From Enterobacter genomosp. O (lineage in GTDB: Bacteria > Pseudomonadota > Gammaproteobacteria > Enterobacterales > Enterobacteriaceae), in assembly GCF_001022965.1 (NCBI RefSeq), contig NZ_LECZ01000027.1, positions 558,001-622,000 on the forward strand: a stretch of 64,000 nt of DNA, written 5' to 3'. The position numbers and the translations under genes were made by a program. The notes under the pieces were generated by a model that saw nothing but the letters and a program-made list of their open reading frames with translations, was not told the origin of the DNA and searched no databases. Positions 43,331-53,125 of this stretch are shown here, piece by piece (position 1 is the stretch's first letter; the number at the start of each line of letters is the position of its first letter).

Positions 43331-44095
43331 ATGAAACCGACACGCTTGCCCGTTCTTCTCACTTTGCTGTGCCTGGCTGCGTCGCAGCCAGTGCAGGCGC
43401 GGATTAATAACATCGTCCTCGTGCACGGAGCCTTTACCGATGGTTCCGTCTGGCAGGCGGTGATCGGCCGCTTGCAGTCCCGGGGCTACCGCGTCACGGC
43501 GGTGCAGAACCCCCTGACCTCGCTGAAGGAGGACGTCGCCGCCACGGAGCGCGTCATCGATCGCCAGCAAGGGGATGTTGTCCTTGTCGGGCACTCCTGG
43601 GCCGGCGCGGCGATCGCCCAGGCGGGCAATAACCCGAAGGTGAAGAAGCTGGTTTTCCTTTCCGCCCTTGCCCCCGACAGCGGAGAATCGGTCGCCTCTC
43701 TTCTGACCCGACTTAACGCACCGATGGCGGACATGCGCCCGGATAAACAGGGATTAATCTGGCTCGACGATCCCGTCGCTTATCAGCGCGTGATGGCCAA
43801 CGACCTGCCTCTCAGCCGCGTAAAAGTGCTTACGGCGACCCAGCAACCTATCGCCGCAGGCGCCTTTAGCGAGAAGGTTGAGCACGCCGCCTGGCGTGAA
43901 AAGCCCTCGTGGTATCTGCTGACCGAAGACGATCGCGCCCTCTCTCCCGGCGTCCAGCAGCAGCTTGCCGGTGCCATGCACGCCACCGTCATGCGGATTA
44001 AGAGCAGCCATATGTCGATGATTTCCCATCCGGACGCCGTCAGCCAGCTTATCGAACAAGCAACCCAGCCCGACGTAAAGGAAACCAAAAAATGA
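43331..44095 (+). CDS. Secreted alpha/beta hydrolase
   Basis: 254 residues from the ATG at 43331. Signal peptide of about 23 residues ending PVQA. Fold motifs: NNIVLVHGAFTDGSVWQ (oxyanion HG), nucleophile Ser in LVGHSWAGAAIAQ at about 92, acid Asp in the DDRALSPG region and His in KSSHMSMISHPD. Related proteins are annotated as esterases or as acting on small aromatic esters; no substrate is assigned. Stop overlaps the next start (ATGA). Confidence 0.88.
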   Translation: MKPTRLPVLLTLLCLAASQPVQARINNIVLVHGAFTDGSVWQAVIGRLQSRGYRVTAVQNPLTSLKEDVAATERVIDRQQGDVVLVGHSWAGAAIAQAGNNPKVKKLVFLSALAPDSGESVASLLTRLNAPMADMRPDKQGLIWLDDPVAYQRVMANDLPLSRVKVLTATQQPIAAGAFSEKVEHAAWREKPSWYLLTEDDRALSPGVQQQLAGAMHATVMRIKSSHMSMISHPDAVSQLIEQATQPDVKETKK

Positions 44096-44706
44096 AGATC
44101 CTGCATATAGATTCAAGCATTAACGGCGAGTTCTCACTTTCACGTCAGCTGACGGCAGAGGTGGTTCGCCAGCTCGCGTCAGACAAGGTGGTCTACCGTG
44201 ACGTCGTTAAGACGCCCGTTGCCCATCTCACCGGCACCGTTGCCGCCGGCTTCCGGCCGCTGCGGATAGCCACGGACGCGACGGCGGAAGACGTCCGCGA
44301 ACACCGGCTGTCCGGGGAGCTGGTGAACGAGTTTCTCGACAGCGACATTATCGTGATCGGTGCGCCTATGTATAACTTCTCCGTCTCAACGCAGCTTAAA
44401 GCGTGGTTAGATCGACTGGCCCAGCCGGGAAAAACCTTCAGCTATACCCCGACGGGCCCGGTGGGACATGCGACCGGCAAGAGGATTATTGTCGTCTCCA
44501 CCCGAGGGGGGATCTATCACGGTACGCCAATCGCGGACATGGATTTTCAGGAGCGATACCTGCAGAAGTTTTTTGGCTTTCTGGGCATCGACAGCGTGGA
44601 ATTCGTGCGTGCTGAAGGGGCAACGCGCGGTGAGGAGATCCGCGCTAAAGGCGTTGCGCAGGCGTTTGACGCTATTCCGTCCGTCATCGCCGCCTCGCTG
44701 AAATAG
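44092..44706 (+). CDS. FMN-dependent NADH-azoreductase/quinone reductase (AzoR-like)
   Basis: 204 residues. FMN-binding pattern ILHIDSSINGEFSLSRQLT at the start, APMYNFSVSTQLKAWLDRLAQPGKTFSY near 85-112 and VSTRGGIYHG near 138, all diagnostic of AzoR. Reduces quinones and azo dyes by two-electron steps. This is a paralogue coupled to a secreted hydrolase and a GlxA-type regulator, so the cassette may deal with a quinone-forming compound. Confidence 0.92.
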   Translation: MKILHIDSSINGEFSLSRQLTAEVVRQLASDKVVYRDVVKTPVAHLTGTVAAGFRPLRIATDATAEDVREHRLSGELVNEFLDSDIIVIGAPMYNFSVSTQLKAWLDRLAQPGKTFSYTPTGPVGHATGKRIIVVSTRGGIYHGTPIADMDFQERYLQKFFGFLGIDSVEFVRAEGATRGEEIRAKGVAQAFDAIPSVIAASLK

Positions 44707-44723
44707 TCATCGGGTGAAAGCTT

Positions 44724-44760
44724 GCCGGGTAAGGCGTAGCCGCCACCCGGCTTGTTTTTT
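44724..44760. repeat. REP palindrome doubling as terminator
   Basis: GCCGGGT-AAGGCGTAGCCGCC-ACCCGGC (44724-44751) followed by TTGTTTTTT on the plus strand. It ends the hydrolase/AzoR transcript and touches the 3' end of convergent feaB. Confidence 0.8.
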
Positions 44761-46258
44761 AATACCGCACGCAAACCGATTTGGTTTCGCACCAGCCGTC
44801 CAGCCAGTCCGGGCCAAAGTCACGTCCGGTACCAGACTGCTTCATCCCGCCGAACGGCAGGTTGGCGTCGATCAGCGTATGGCTGTTCACCCATACGGTG
44901 CCCGCCTGCAGCCTGTCGGTATACTCCAGCGCCTTGCTGATATTCTGCGTCCAGACGCTGGCCGTCAGGCCATATTCGGTGTCGTTTGCCAGCTGGAGCG
45001 CCTCTTCCCCGTCGGAGACGCGCACCAGGTTGACCACCGGGCCAAACACCTCTTCGCGGGTCAGCCGCAGCGCGGCATCCGGGTTCACCACCAGCGTAGG
45101 CGAAACGTAATAGCCTTTGCCTTCCGGGCCACGGTTCCCGACGATCAGCTCCGCGTGGCGAGACTTCGCTTCATCGAGGAAGGTCTGCACCTTGTCGCAA
45201 TGCGCACGCGACACCAGCGGGTTGATAAACGCCTCCGGCGACATGCCCGGCCCGACGCTCAGGGATTTCACCGCCTGCTCAAACCCGCTGACCAGCGTGT
45301 CAAACAGCGGCGCTTCAATATAGATGCGGGAGCTCGCCGCGCAGACCTGTCCCTGGTTCAGGAAACTGCCGGTCATCAAGCCTTCTATCACCCACGCCGG
45401 GTCGGCGTCTTTCAGCACAATGGCCGGGTTTTTGCCCCCCAGTTCGAGGGTCACACCGGTCAGCGTGTCCGCCGCCGCGCGGGCAATTTGCTTGCCCGTT
45501 GCCGTTGAGCCGGTAAAACTGACCTTGGCAATATGCGGATGCGAGGTCAGCGCTGCGCCACACACCGCGCCGCTTCCGGTCACCACGTTAAACACGCCTT
45601 CCGGAATGCCGGCTTCGCTGGCCAGCTCCGCCACGCGCAGCATGGTCAGCGGCGTGGTTTCGGACGGTTTAATGACGATAGAGCAGCCCGCGGCCAGCGC
45701 TGGCATCACTTTCCACATCCCGATCATCAGCGGGAAGTTCCAGGGCACAATCCCGGCCACCACGCCAACCGGCTCTTTGCGCGTCCACGCCTGGTAGCGA
45801 GCGCCGTGCGGCAGTGGAATGGAGAGGTCGAGCGTTTTACCCGCAATTTTGGTGGTCAGCCCGGCGGTATAGCGCATCCAGTTCAGGGTGCAGCCGACTT
45901 CAAAGGCGCGGGAAATGTTGATGGATTTGCCCTGCTCCAGCGTTTCCAACTGGGCCAGCTCCTCGCTGTGCTTCTCAACCAGATCGGCAAAATGGAGCAA
46001 GATCCGCTCGCGCTCCGCCGGTAATTTTCCGGCCCAGCTGCGGGCGACAAAGGCGCGCCAGCCGGACATCACCGCGCGGTCGACGTCATCGACGCTGGCA
46101 TCGGCAGTGGAGGCAATCACCTCGCCGGTGGCCGGGTTGTAGACATTGAGCCGTTTTTCACTGTCCGACGCGGCCTGACGCCCTTCAATCCACAGGCCAT
46201 GATGTCGGTCTAAAAACTGCTGCACGGCAGGCTGAATAGCCACCTGTGATTCAGACAT
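44759..46258 (-). CDS. feaB: Phenylacetaldehyde dehydrogenase
   Basis: 499 residues, aldehyde dehydrogenase family: general-base Glu in [13 protein letters not shown] at about 266 and catalytic Cys in [13 protein letters not shown] at about 301. AAGGAG is 6 bases before the ATG. Oxidises the aldehyde made by TynA to phenylacetate, feeding PaaK. Divergent from feaR with a tandem FeaR motif between. Confidence 0.96.
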   Translation of the reverse strand: MSESQVAIQPAVQQFLDRHHGLWIEGRQAASDSEKRLNVYNPATGEVIASTADASVDDVDRAVMSGWRAFVARSWAGKLPAERERILLHFADLVEKHSEELAQLETLEQGKSINISRAFEVGCTLNWMRYTAGLTTKIAGKTLDLSIPLPHGARYQAWTRKEPVGVVAGIVPWNFPLMIGMWKVMPALAAGCSIVIKPSETTPLTMLRVAELASEAGIPEGVFNVVTGSGAVCGAALTSHPHIAKVSFTGSTATGKQIARAAADTLTGVTLELGGKNPAIVLKDADPAWVIEGLMTGSFLNQGQVCAASSRIYIEAPLFDTLVSGFEQAVKSLSVGPGMSPEAFINPLVSRAHCDKVQTFLDEAKSRHAELIVGNRGPEGKGYYVSPTLVVNPDAALRLTREEVFGPVVNLVRVSDGEEALQLANDTEYGLTASVWTQNISKALEYTDRLQAGTVWVNSHTLIDANLPFGGMKQSGTGRDFGPDWLDGWCETKSVCVRY

Positions 46259-46323
46259 AGGATACTCCTTCGTTATTATTCGCAGGGTGTTAATCCAGTC
46301 TAAGAGGGGTTTCGCATTCTCGC

Positions 46324-46360
46324 TTTTGTCTCTGTGACATTCGCTTTGCCACCTGTGACA
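46324..46360 (-). promoter_or_regulatory. Tandem FeaR sites upstream of feaB
   Basis: On the minus strand TGTCA-CAGGTGGC-AAA (46360-46345) and TGTCA-CAGAGACA-AAA (46339-46324), both exact to the reported TGNCA-N8-AAA motif. Their starts are 21 bp apart. Confidence 0.68.
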
Positions 46361-46499
46361 GGCTCCGCAAATCGTGATAATTCCGTCTTATATCGCTGTC
46401 CCCGGTGAGTGTTCTTTCCTATAGTCAGCCCCAGAGCTCTGACAAAATGCAACACAAATGCAACAATGCGAAAACGTTGACGGTGCAGTGAGAGAAACG

Positions 46500-47408
46500 A
46501 TGGCGTGTGCAAGCGAGCAGGAACAGTATCAGCAGTGGCTGGCGCAAATTAACCAGGTTTGCGGGCGCTTTAACGCGCGTCCTCTGGAGGGAAAATTCTT
46601 CGGTGAACTGGAAACCAGCTACGCGCGCAGCCTGAAGCTCAGTACCGTGACCGCAGGCGGCGTTAACCTGTTCCGCTCCCGTCAGGAAATCACACAGAGT
46701 AACGATGCCTGGTTCTATACCGTTTTCCAGCTTGAAGGCAGCGCGGAAATTGAACAGGACGACCGCCGCGCGGTGCTGAAAACCGGTGATATCACGCTGC
46801 TTGACGCATCGCGCCCCTGCTCAATCAACTGGCAGGAAAAATCCCGCCAGATTTCTCTGCTGGTCCCCCGCCAGATTATTGAGCAGCAGTGTCGGTTTCA
46901 GGAGATAAGCTGCGCGCTCCCCCTTTCCCGCTCGTTGCCGACGGTCCAGCTGAGCCATCGTCTGTTGATGGACAGCATGAATAACGCCGACCTGAGTGAC
47001 CGGGAGAGCGAAGCAGCGCTCGAAGCGATGGTCTGCCTGCTGCGCCCCGCTTTCCAGCAGCGCGAGCTGATTCAGCCGCGTAAGGAACGCCAGTTCCAGC
47101 ACGTGGTGGCGATGATTGACGACCATATTCAGTCTGAATCTCTGCGTCCGGAATGGATTGCCGCCGAGAGCGGAATGTCCGTGCGCAGCCTCTACCGCAT
47201 GTTTGCCGAGAAGGGGCTGGTGGTGGCGCAGTACATCAAAAACCGTCGTTTAGATCTCTGCGCGCAGGTGCTGCGCTCGGCCGGGGATGATGAAAAGCTG
47301 GCGGGAATTGGCTACAGCTGGGGGTTCACCGACCATAGCCATTTTTCAACGGCGTTTAAGCAGCGTTTTGGCGTCTCGCCGGGCGAATACCGCAGGCGCT
47401 ACCGCTAG
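46500..47408 (+). CDS. feaR: FeaR, AraC-family activator of tynA and feaB
   Basis: 302 residues from the ATG at 46500 (GAGA before it; an earlier ATG at 46458 would add 14). N-terminal ligand domain (LKLSTVTAGGVNLFRSRQEI, DAWFYTVFQLEGSAEIEQDD) and a C-terminal AraC HTH (RPEWIAAESGMSVRSLYRMFAEKGLVVAQYIKNRRLDL, GFTDHSHFSTAFKQRFGVSPGEYRR). Responds to the aromatic amine/aldehyde and activates tynA and feaB. Ends against ydbL without a gap. Confidence 0.95.
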   Translation: MACASEQEQYQQWLAQINQVCGRFNARPLEGKFFGELETSYARSLKLSTVTAGGVNLFRSRQEITQSNDAWFYTVFQLEGSAEIEQDDRRAVLKTGDITLLDASRPCSINWQEKSRQISLLVPRQIIEQQCRFQEISCALPLSRSLPTVQLSHRLLMDSMNNADLSDRESEAALEAMVCLLRPAFQQRELIQPRKERQFQHVVAMIDDHIQSESLRPEWIAAESGMSVRSLYRMFAEKGLVVAQYIKNRRLDLCAQVLRSAGDDEKLAGIGYSWGFTDHSHFSTAFKQRFGVSPGEYRRRYR

Positions 47409-47726
47409 CTACTTCCTGAGCCATTTTCCGTTAATGCCCTTCACGTACTCGCCCGGCTGCGCGCGGGCAACCAGTTTTTGACCTGCCATTTTCGCCACTT
47501 CATCGACAGGCAAATTATTGCTGTCAGCCAGCTTCTGGTAGTTTTCCGCGCGCGCCGCGTTAATACGGCTGACCAGCGCCAGCGTTTCCGCGTCCTGTTG
47601 AATCGGGGCAATATACCCGCTGAGGGTTTCCCCCACGCGCCCCTGCGACCGCGCATCGTTTAAGGTCAGCGCAGCCGCCTGCACGTTCAACCCTACTACC
47701 AGTAAAATCAGAGCTAATCGTTTCAT
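47409..47726 (-). CDS. ydbL: YdbL, periplasmic DUF1318 protein
   Basis: 105 residues with a cleavable signal peptide (MKRLALILLVVGLNVQAAA). DUF1318 pattern: LTLNDARSQGRVGETLSGYIAP and INAARAENYQKLADSNNLPVDEVAKMAGQKLVAR. In E. coli YdbL modulates assembly of the YdbH-YnbE envelope bridge. Last gene of the ydbH-ynbE-ydbL operon. Confidence 0.93.
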   Translation of the reverse strand: MKRLALILLVVGLNVQAAALTLNDARSQGRVGETLSGYIAPIQQDAETLALVSRINAARAENYQKLADSNNLPVDEVAKMAGQKLVARAQPGEYVKGINGKWLRK

Positions 47727-47733
47727 GACGTCC

Positions 47734-47925
47734 TCAGAACAGATCGCTGCGCGATTTCAGCAGGGTTTCAACGTCTTTATCGACCTTAATATGGATCTCA
47801 TGTTCGATTTTGACATTCATATTGATGGTAATCGGCTCCTTTGGCGCAGCGACTTCAATACGCGGCGTACAGCCGGTCAGTAGCGCGGCAACGGCAACGG
47901 TGAGCACACCAGCCATCTTTTTCAT
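47734..47925 (-). CDS. ynbE: YnbE outer-membrane lipoprotein
   Basis: 63 residues; signal and lipobox LTGC at about 16-19, then TPRIEVAAPKEPITINMNVK and KIEHEIHIKVDKDVE, near-identical to K-12 YnbE. Its beta-strand repeat extends the YdbH groove to the outer membrane. Start overlaps the ydbH stop by four bases. Confidence 0.95.
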   Translation of the reverse strand: MKKMAGVLTVAVAALLTGCTPRIEVAAPKEPITINMNVKIEHEIHIKVDKDVETLLKSRSDLF

Positions 47926-50561
47926 TGTTGTTCCTCACTTTCCTTGCCAGTCGAACTGCGGGGAGCAGGTATCGCCGCATGTTGCTCAAACCAGGTTTGC
48001 AGGTTGTCTCCAAAACGCAGGCTGCGCCAGAGGGTAAAGACATTCTCGTCATGGGTATAGTTCAGGTTGACGGAGCTGCTTTTGCCATCCACGCGGCTGG
48101 TCCCCTTGATGGTCGCCTGCATGGTTAATTCACCCAGGTTATCTAAATTGATTCTCGTCCACGAACGCGAAATTTCCATATAGCGGAGCCAGTTAATCGC
48201 CGCGCCCGCTACCATATTATCTTTCACGATGGCGTCTGCCGTGTCTTTATCGATGCGCAACGTCATGGGTCCCGGGTTGGTCAGCCAGCCATCTTTAATG
48301 ATCCATTTTTCATTGTCCAGCCAGAACGGCAGCGCTCCGCTGACCGGGCCCGACATGGCAAACTGTTTCGGATTCACGGCGCCGATCAGTTCGCTCGAGG
48401 AGATATTGTCCACGCGCAGCAGGGCCGGATCGTGCTGCGGCATCCTCAGCTGCTGCATGGTGATCTTCCCGCCGAGGGTTTCCACCTTCACGTTGGTGAG
48501 CAGAAGCGGATTGTCCTCAGTCCAGGGATAGTCCCCCTGTAAGTCGGCGGTGATGTTGCGCGCGGTCACGAGGTTTACGACTTCGCCAATGCGTAACGTA
48601 ACCGGGCCGCGCGTGCCCAGGGACCAGGTCCCCTCGCTAAAGCGGAACGGCAGTACAAAATCGACGCCGTTGATCTGGTTATCAGGCATCCAGGCGCTGC
48701 CGGATTTCAGTACCCCGTGGCCACCCGCTTCAAAGCCCTGATCGGCCGCCGCCGAGAAGGCGACCTGCGCATAGAGTTCCCCGTCGCGCAGCGTCATTTT
48801 CCAGTCCGGCGGGATCAGCGGCTGGAACACGGTGAGCGACTGTTTCGGCCACCAGGCCTGCCCGCGAAGACGTACGCCATCCCATCGACCATTAACCTGC
48901 ACCGGGCCGATTTTGTCCGCATGGAGGTCGCCCTTAAACTGGAATATCGTCGGGTCGGTGCCGTCGACGCTGAAGGTCAGGACCGACGGAGGTAAAAAGC
49001 TGCCGCCGGAGAAACGGGTTTGGCCGGCGTTGAGCGACAGCGCGCCGCTGAAGCTCGGCTTAGCGGGATCGCGGAACCAGCGCACCGGCCTTTCCAGCAC
49101 CAGGCGCGGTTTGCTGACTTCCATCGTGCCGTACTGGAGCTTGTCAAAACCGGTGGAGAGCGCCGTCAGCTCGATAAGCTTGTCGCGCCACTCGCCTTTT
49201 CCGGCGACATCCCAGCGGGCATTCATCGGCGTAAAGCCGCCTTTCCCCCAGTAGCGCCACTGCCACAGGCCGTTGTCAGGTAAAAAGTCGTTGGCCTGTC
49301 CGTCCAGGTGAAGTTCAAAATCACCCATTTCGTTTTCATGGGCGCGTAGAATGGCCTGTAGACGTCCGTCCACGCCCTTCTGCGTCAGCTTAACGCCCGC
49401 CAGCGGCCAGCGGATTTCATCGATATCGAGTGAGTTGACGATGCGCCCGCGCGAGCGGAGCAGCGCGCCCGGCTCAAAGTCGAGCTGCGGTTCATACAGG
49501 CTACCGGTCAGTTTTGCCGGCAATCTGGCGTAAAGAATGAGATCGTTTTGCTTCGCCTCGCCGCTCAGGTGCAGCGGCATGTCGCTGTTTTCCATGCTGA
49601 GCCTGCCGGGACCAATATTCAGTACCGCGTTGCCTTTGCCCGCATCGCCGTGAGTCAGCACGTTCAGTCTGCCGGTCAGGGTGGCTTTCTCCAGCCCCTG
49701 CTGCCAGTTGTCAGCGCGAAGCGAAACGCGCCCGCTCAGCGGCATACCGGAAAGATCCCAGTTCCAGCGTCCGTCGCTGATGTTCAGCTGTTCAGCGGTT
49801 ACCTGCCACGGCAGGTCGAGCAGCGGATCGGGGTTGTCTCGCGCCATCACCACCAGTTGCCCCTGATTCTCTTCCCAGTCGAGATCGGCATCGACCAGGG
49901 ACGTTAACTGTGGCACGTTAAAGGTCGCGACCGCGTGGCCCTTCACCGGCACGCCGTCCGGAACCAGCGGCAGGGTGAACTCGCCCACCAGCTTAATGGG
50001 CTGCGGTTGGTCAGGAAGCTGAATATCGAACTGGCTGACGGAGAGCGTCTGGCCGCGAAGCGTTCCTTTAATGCTGACCTGCTCGCCTTTATAGGCGATC
50101 TCCTGGCTTGAGGGGGTCAGCGACGCGTTCAGCTCACCCTGCCACTGCTGCCAGGGCGAAAGCGTCAGACGATGAACGGTGAGCCAGGTATTGGGCAATA
50201 CCGCCTGCCACTGGGCCAGCGTTTTGGGGGCAACCGTCGACGGTGCGGACTGGGGAATTTTGCTGAGGCAGACGGAGTTTAAATCCAGCGCGCCAATATC
50301 CAGCTTCCAGCGGCTTGGATGTGACAGCGTCACGTTATTGATGCGGGCAATCTCGCAGTCTTCAACCAGATAGCGGAGATCGGGGATAACCAGCGCGTGA
50401 CGAGTGAGCTTAGGGCTCTCTTCGAAGGCAATGCGCGTCCCGACAGGCAGCCAGATCCCGGCGAGCGTCGGTACCCACTGGGCGAGCGTCATCAGCAGCG
50501 TCAGCGGCAACAATATGAACAGCAGTAATAGCGCAAGTGCGGCTTTGTATTTACCCTTCAT
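47922..50561 (-). CDS. ydbH: YdbH, AsmA-like intermembrane lipid-transport protein
   Basis: 879 residues. One N-terminal membrane anchor (ALALLLLFILLPLTLLMTLAQ at about 7-27), then a long beta-rich periplasmic body like TamB and YhdP, and a C-terminal DUF2993/dicarboxylate-like part. Acts with TamB and YhdP in moving phospholipid to the outer membrane. First gene of the operon with ynbE and ydbL. Confidence 0.94.
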   Translation of the reverse strand: MKGKYKAALALLLLFILLPLTLLMTLAQWVPTLAGIWLPVGTRIAFEESPKLTRHALVIPDLRYLVEDCEIARINNVTLSHPSRWKLDIGALDLNSVCLSKIPQSAPSTVAPKTLAQWQAVLPNTWLTVHRLTLSPWQQWQGELNASLTPSSQEIAYKGEQVSIKGTLRGQTLSVSQFDIQLPDQPQPIKLVGEFTLPLVPDGVPVKGHAVATFNVPQLTSLVDADLDWEENQGQLVVMARDNPDPLLDLPWQVTAEQLNISDGRWNWDLSGMPLSGRVSLRADNWQQGLEKATLTGRLNVLTHGDAGKGNAVLNIGPGRLSMENSDMPLHLSGEAKQNDLILYARLPAKLTGSLYEPQLDFEPGALLRSRGRIVNSLDIDEIRWPLAGVKLTQKGVDGRLQAILRAHENEMGDFELHLDGQANDFLPDNGLWQWRYWGKGGFTPMNARWDVAGKGEWRDKLIELTALSTGFDKLQYGTMEVSKPRLVLERPVRWFRDPAKPSFSGALSLNAGQTRFSGGSFLPPSVLTFSVDGTDPTIFQFKGDLHADKIGPVQVNGRWDGVRLRGQAWWPKQSLTVFQPLIPPDWKMTLRDGELYAQVAFSAAADQGFEAGGHGVLKSGSAWMPDNQINGVDFVLPFRFSEGTWSLGTRGPVTLRIGEVVNLVTARNITADLQGDYPWTEDNPLLLTNVKVETLGGKITMQQLRMPQHDPALLRVDNISSSELIGAVNPKQFAMSGPVSGALPFWLDNEKWIIKDGWLTNPGPMTLRIDKDTADAIVKDNMVAGAAINWLRYMEISRSWTRINLDNLGELTMQATIKGTSRVDGKSSSVNLNYTHDENVFTLWRSLRFGDNLQTWFEQHAAIPAPRSSTGKESEEQQ

Positions 50562-50771
50562 GGGCAGTTAATATCCTGATTTAGCGAAAGAATTAAGCCG
50601 GCAGTGCCGATCATTGTCGCATGTTTAGCCAGTTAGTTGAAGGGAATGCCATTTTTAAGGATAGATGCTCTAGAATAATTGATAGAACTTATTGAATTCA
50701 ATAATATTTTAGAAATTGTAAGATAATTTTAATCATGCTAACGTGAATGTAAAATCACTGGAGAAAGTCTT

Positions 50772-51761
50772 ATGAAACTCGCGGTATATAGCACAAAGCA
50801 GTACGACAAAAAGTATCTGCAACATGTTAACGAGGCTTACGGGTTTGAGCTTGAATTTTTCGACTTTCTGCTGTCCGAGAGAACCGCCAAAACGGCGCAC
50901 GGCTGTGAAGGCGTCTGCATCTTTGTTAACGATGACGGCAGTCGTCCGGTGCTGGAGGAGTTGAAAAAACAGGGGGTGAAATACATCGCCCTGCGCTGTG
51001 CGGGCTTTAACAACGTGGACCTCGACGCGGCGAAAGAGCTGGGTCTGAAGGTGGTTCGCGTGCCGGCGTACTCCCCGGAAGCGGTCGCGGAACATGCGAT
51101 TGGCATGATGATGTCGCTCAACCGTCGTATTCACCGCGCTTATCAGCGTACCCGTGACGCCAACTTCTCGCTGGAAGGGCTCACCGGCTTTACCATGTAC
51201 GGCAAAACCGCCGGCGTGATCGGCACCGGTAAAATTGGCGTGGCCGCCCTGCGCATTCTGAAAGGCTTCGGCATGCGTCTGCTGGCGTTTGATCCGTACC
51301 CAAGCGCGGCGGCGCTGGATCTGGGCGTGGAGTACGTCGACCTGCCGACCCTGTTCTCCCAGTCTGACGTGATCTCCCTGCACTGCCCGCTGACGCCGGA
51401 AAACTACCACCTGCTTAACCAGGCGGCGTTTGACCAGATGAAAGACGGCGTGATGATCATCAACACCAGCCGCGGCGGGCTGGTTGACTCCCAGGCCGCT
51501 ATCGAAGCGCTGAAAACCCAAAAAATTGGCGCGCTGGGGATGGACGTGTATGAGAACGAACGCGATCTGTTCTTTGAAGACAAGTCTAATGATGTGATTC
51601 AGGACGACGTGTTCCGTCGCCTCTCTGCCTGCCATAACGTGCTGTTTACCGGACACCAGGCGTTTCTGACCGCCGAAGCGCTGATCAGCATTTCGGAAAC
51701 GACGCTGGGGAATTTGCAGCAGCTGGAAAAGGGTGAGGCCTGCCCTAACGAACTGGCTTAA
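50772..51761 (+). CDS. ldhA: Fermentative D-lactate dehydrogenase
   Basis: 329 residues, as in K-12. NAD site VIGTGKIGVAALRILKGFG at about 150-168; catalytic Arg in NTSRGGLVDS (about 235), Glu in DVYENERDLFFED (about 264) and His in FTGHQAFLT (about 296). Reduces pyruvate to D-lactate during anaerobic growth. Divergent from ydbH; a 210-bp AT-rich region carries the promoter. Confidence 0.97.
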   Translation: MKLAVYSTKQYDKKYLQHVNEAYGFELEFFDFLLSERTAKTAHGCEGVCIFVNDDGSRPVLEELKKQGVKYIALRCAGFNNVDLDAAKELGLKVVRVPAYSPEAVAEHAIGMMMSLNRRIHRAYQRTRDANFSLEGLTGFTMYGKTAGVIGTGKIGVAALRILKGFGMRLLAFDPYPSAAALDLGVEYVDLPTLFSQSDVISLHCPLTPENYHLLNQAAFDQMKDGVMIINTSRGGLVDSQAAIEALKTQKIGALGMDVYENERDLFFEDKSNDVIQDDVFRRLSACHNVLFTGHQAFLTAEALISISETTLGNLQQLEKGEACPNELA

Positions 51762-51768
51762 GCCCAAC

Positions 51769-51796
51769 GCCGGGTGGCGTCTATACCTCACCCGGC
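51769..51796. repeat. REP palindrome between ldhA and the MFS gene
   Basis: GCCGGGTG-N12-CACCCGGC. It begins 8 bases after ldhA and covers the last codons of the convergent MFS gene, so the transporter C-terminus is encoded inside the repeat. Confidence 0.75.
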
Positions 51797-52986
51797 ACGT
51801 TTGTTTCCCAGCTCCGGTGAGCAACGCGCCACCAGAGCAGGACGGCCAGCAAGGCAATCGCGCTCAGTACGCTGAATGCCGTCGCAAAAGAGTAGTGCCC
51901 CGCGATCGTGCCGGTTAACGCCGGACTCATGGATGCCCCAACCCCTTGCATCAGCATCACCACGCTCTGCCCGGCATTGACGTGCCCGCTTCCTCGCAAC
52001 AGCACCACAATAAACGACGGTACCACGACACCCAGGATCCCGGCGGCCAGCCCGTCAAGAATTTGTACCGGAATCATCATTACGGGCGCATCCGTGGACG
52101 CCGCCAGCGCCGCGCGCACCGGCATCACCAGCAGCGCCAGCATAATTAAGCGCCAGTAGCCGTAACGCTCTATGCGATGCGCCACCCAGATGGCGACGGG
52201 GATCATCACCGCCTGAGAGATGATGACGGTGCCCGCCGCATACAGGCCGGGGTTAATCGAGGCCGGTGCCGCTGCCACCCTCATGCTCAGCATCGGCAGC
52301 AGCGCGGCGTTTGCCAGGTGGAACAGCAGCAGCGTCAGGCCGGTCACAAACAGCGCGCGGTTTTTCATCAGCACCGTAAAGCCGGGAACCGGCAGGCTCT
52401 CTGAAGAAGACAGCCCCCGCGCGGCATTGTTATCGATATCGCCGCTGCGAATGGCCAGCAGCGCGCACAGCGTTAGCAGCGTCGTGCAGGTCATCAGCAG
52501 GAATATCCCGCCGACGCCCCAGTACCAGGCGATGCCGCCTGCAATCAGTGCGGTGGCAAAGTTGCCGCCGTGATTAAACGCCTCATTTCTACCCATCTGC
52601 GCGCTGAATCCGCTCTGGCCGGTCAGCCCCAGCGTAATCCCCGCAATTAGCGGCCCGACAAACGCCGCACAGATACCCGTTACTATCTGCGAAATAGCCA
52701 CGATACCGCTCTGCTGACTAAACCAGAGCAGAAGCGTACTGAGGGTGATGAGCAGGCACACCAGCGCCAGCACGGTCCGCTTGCTGCGGGAGGTGTCGGT
52801 GATGAACCCCGCCGGTAGCGTGGCCAGTAACCCCGCCAGCCCTCCTGCCGTCATCAGTATGCCGATATCATCGGGGGTCCAGTGACGTTCGGTCAGAAAA
52901 ATACCGAGAAAGGGACCAAGGCCATCGCGAACATCCGCGATGAAAAAACTCGTCAGGCATAACGCCCGCAGCGAACGAAGAGACAT
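51781..52986 (-). CDS. MFS transporter
   Basis: 401 residues with twelve predicted membrane segments. FIADVRDGLGPFLGIFLTERHWTPDDIGILMTAGGLAGLLATLPAGFITDTSRSKR at about 15-70 contains the loop-2 signature region of MFS proteins. Similar proteins occur widely without a known substrate. The 3' end runs into a REP. No regulator is next to it. Confidence 0.88.
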   Translation of the reverse strand: MSLRSLRALCLTSFFIADVRDGLGPFLGIFLTERHWTPDDIGILMTAGGLAGLLATLPAGFITDTSRSKRTVLALVCLLITLSTLLLWFSQQSGIVAISQIVTGICAAFVGPLIAGITLGLTGQSGFSAQMGRNEAFNHGGNFATALIAGGIAWYWGVGGIFLLMTCTTLLTLCALLAIRSGDIDNNAARGLSSSESLPVPGFTVLMKNRALFVTGLTLLLFHLANAALLPMLSMRVAAAPASINPGLYAAGTVIISQAVMIPVAIWVAHRIERYGYWRLIMLALLVMPVRAALAASTDAPVMMIPVQILDGLAAGILGVVVPSFIVVLLRGSGHVNAGQSVVMLMQGVGASMSPALTGTIAGHYSFATAFSVLSAIALLAVLLWWRVAHRSWETNVPGEV

Positions 52987-53125
52987 ACTTCCTGCCTGTA
53001 AGGTATCCGGCTCGCGTTCTGCGATGACCCGCAGCCAGACGATCGCACAATAAACTTAAAGACGTAGTGTAGCGGTGCTTTTTGAAAAACAAATGACGAC
53101 CTAAAGAGAGGATTCACGTGGGAAG

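Noticed and set aside
50733..51857. 374-codon minus-strand frame over ldhA
   Set aside because: Antisense shadow of ldhA, which has all catalytic residues.
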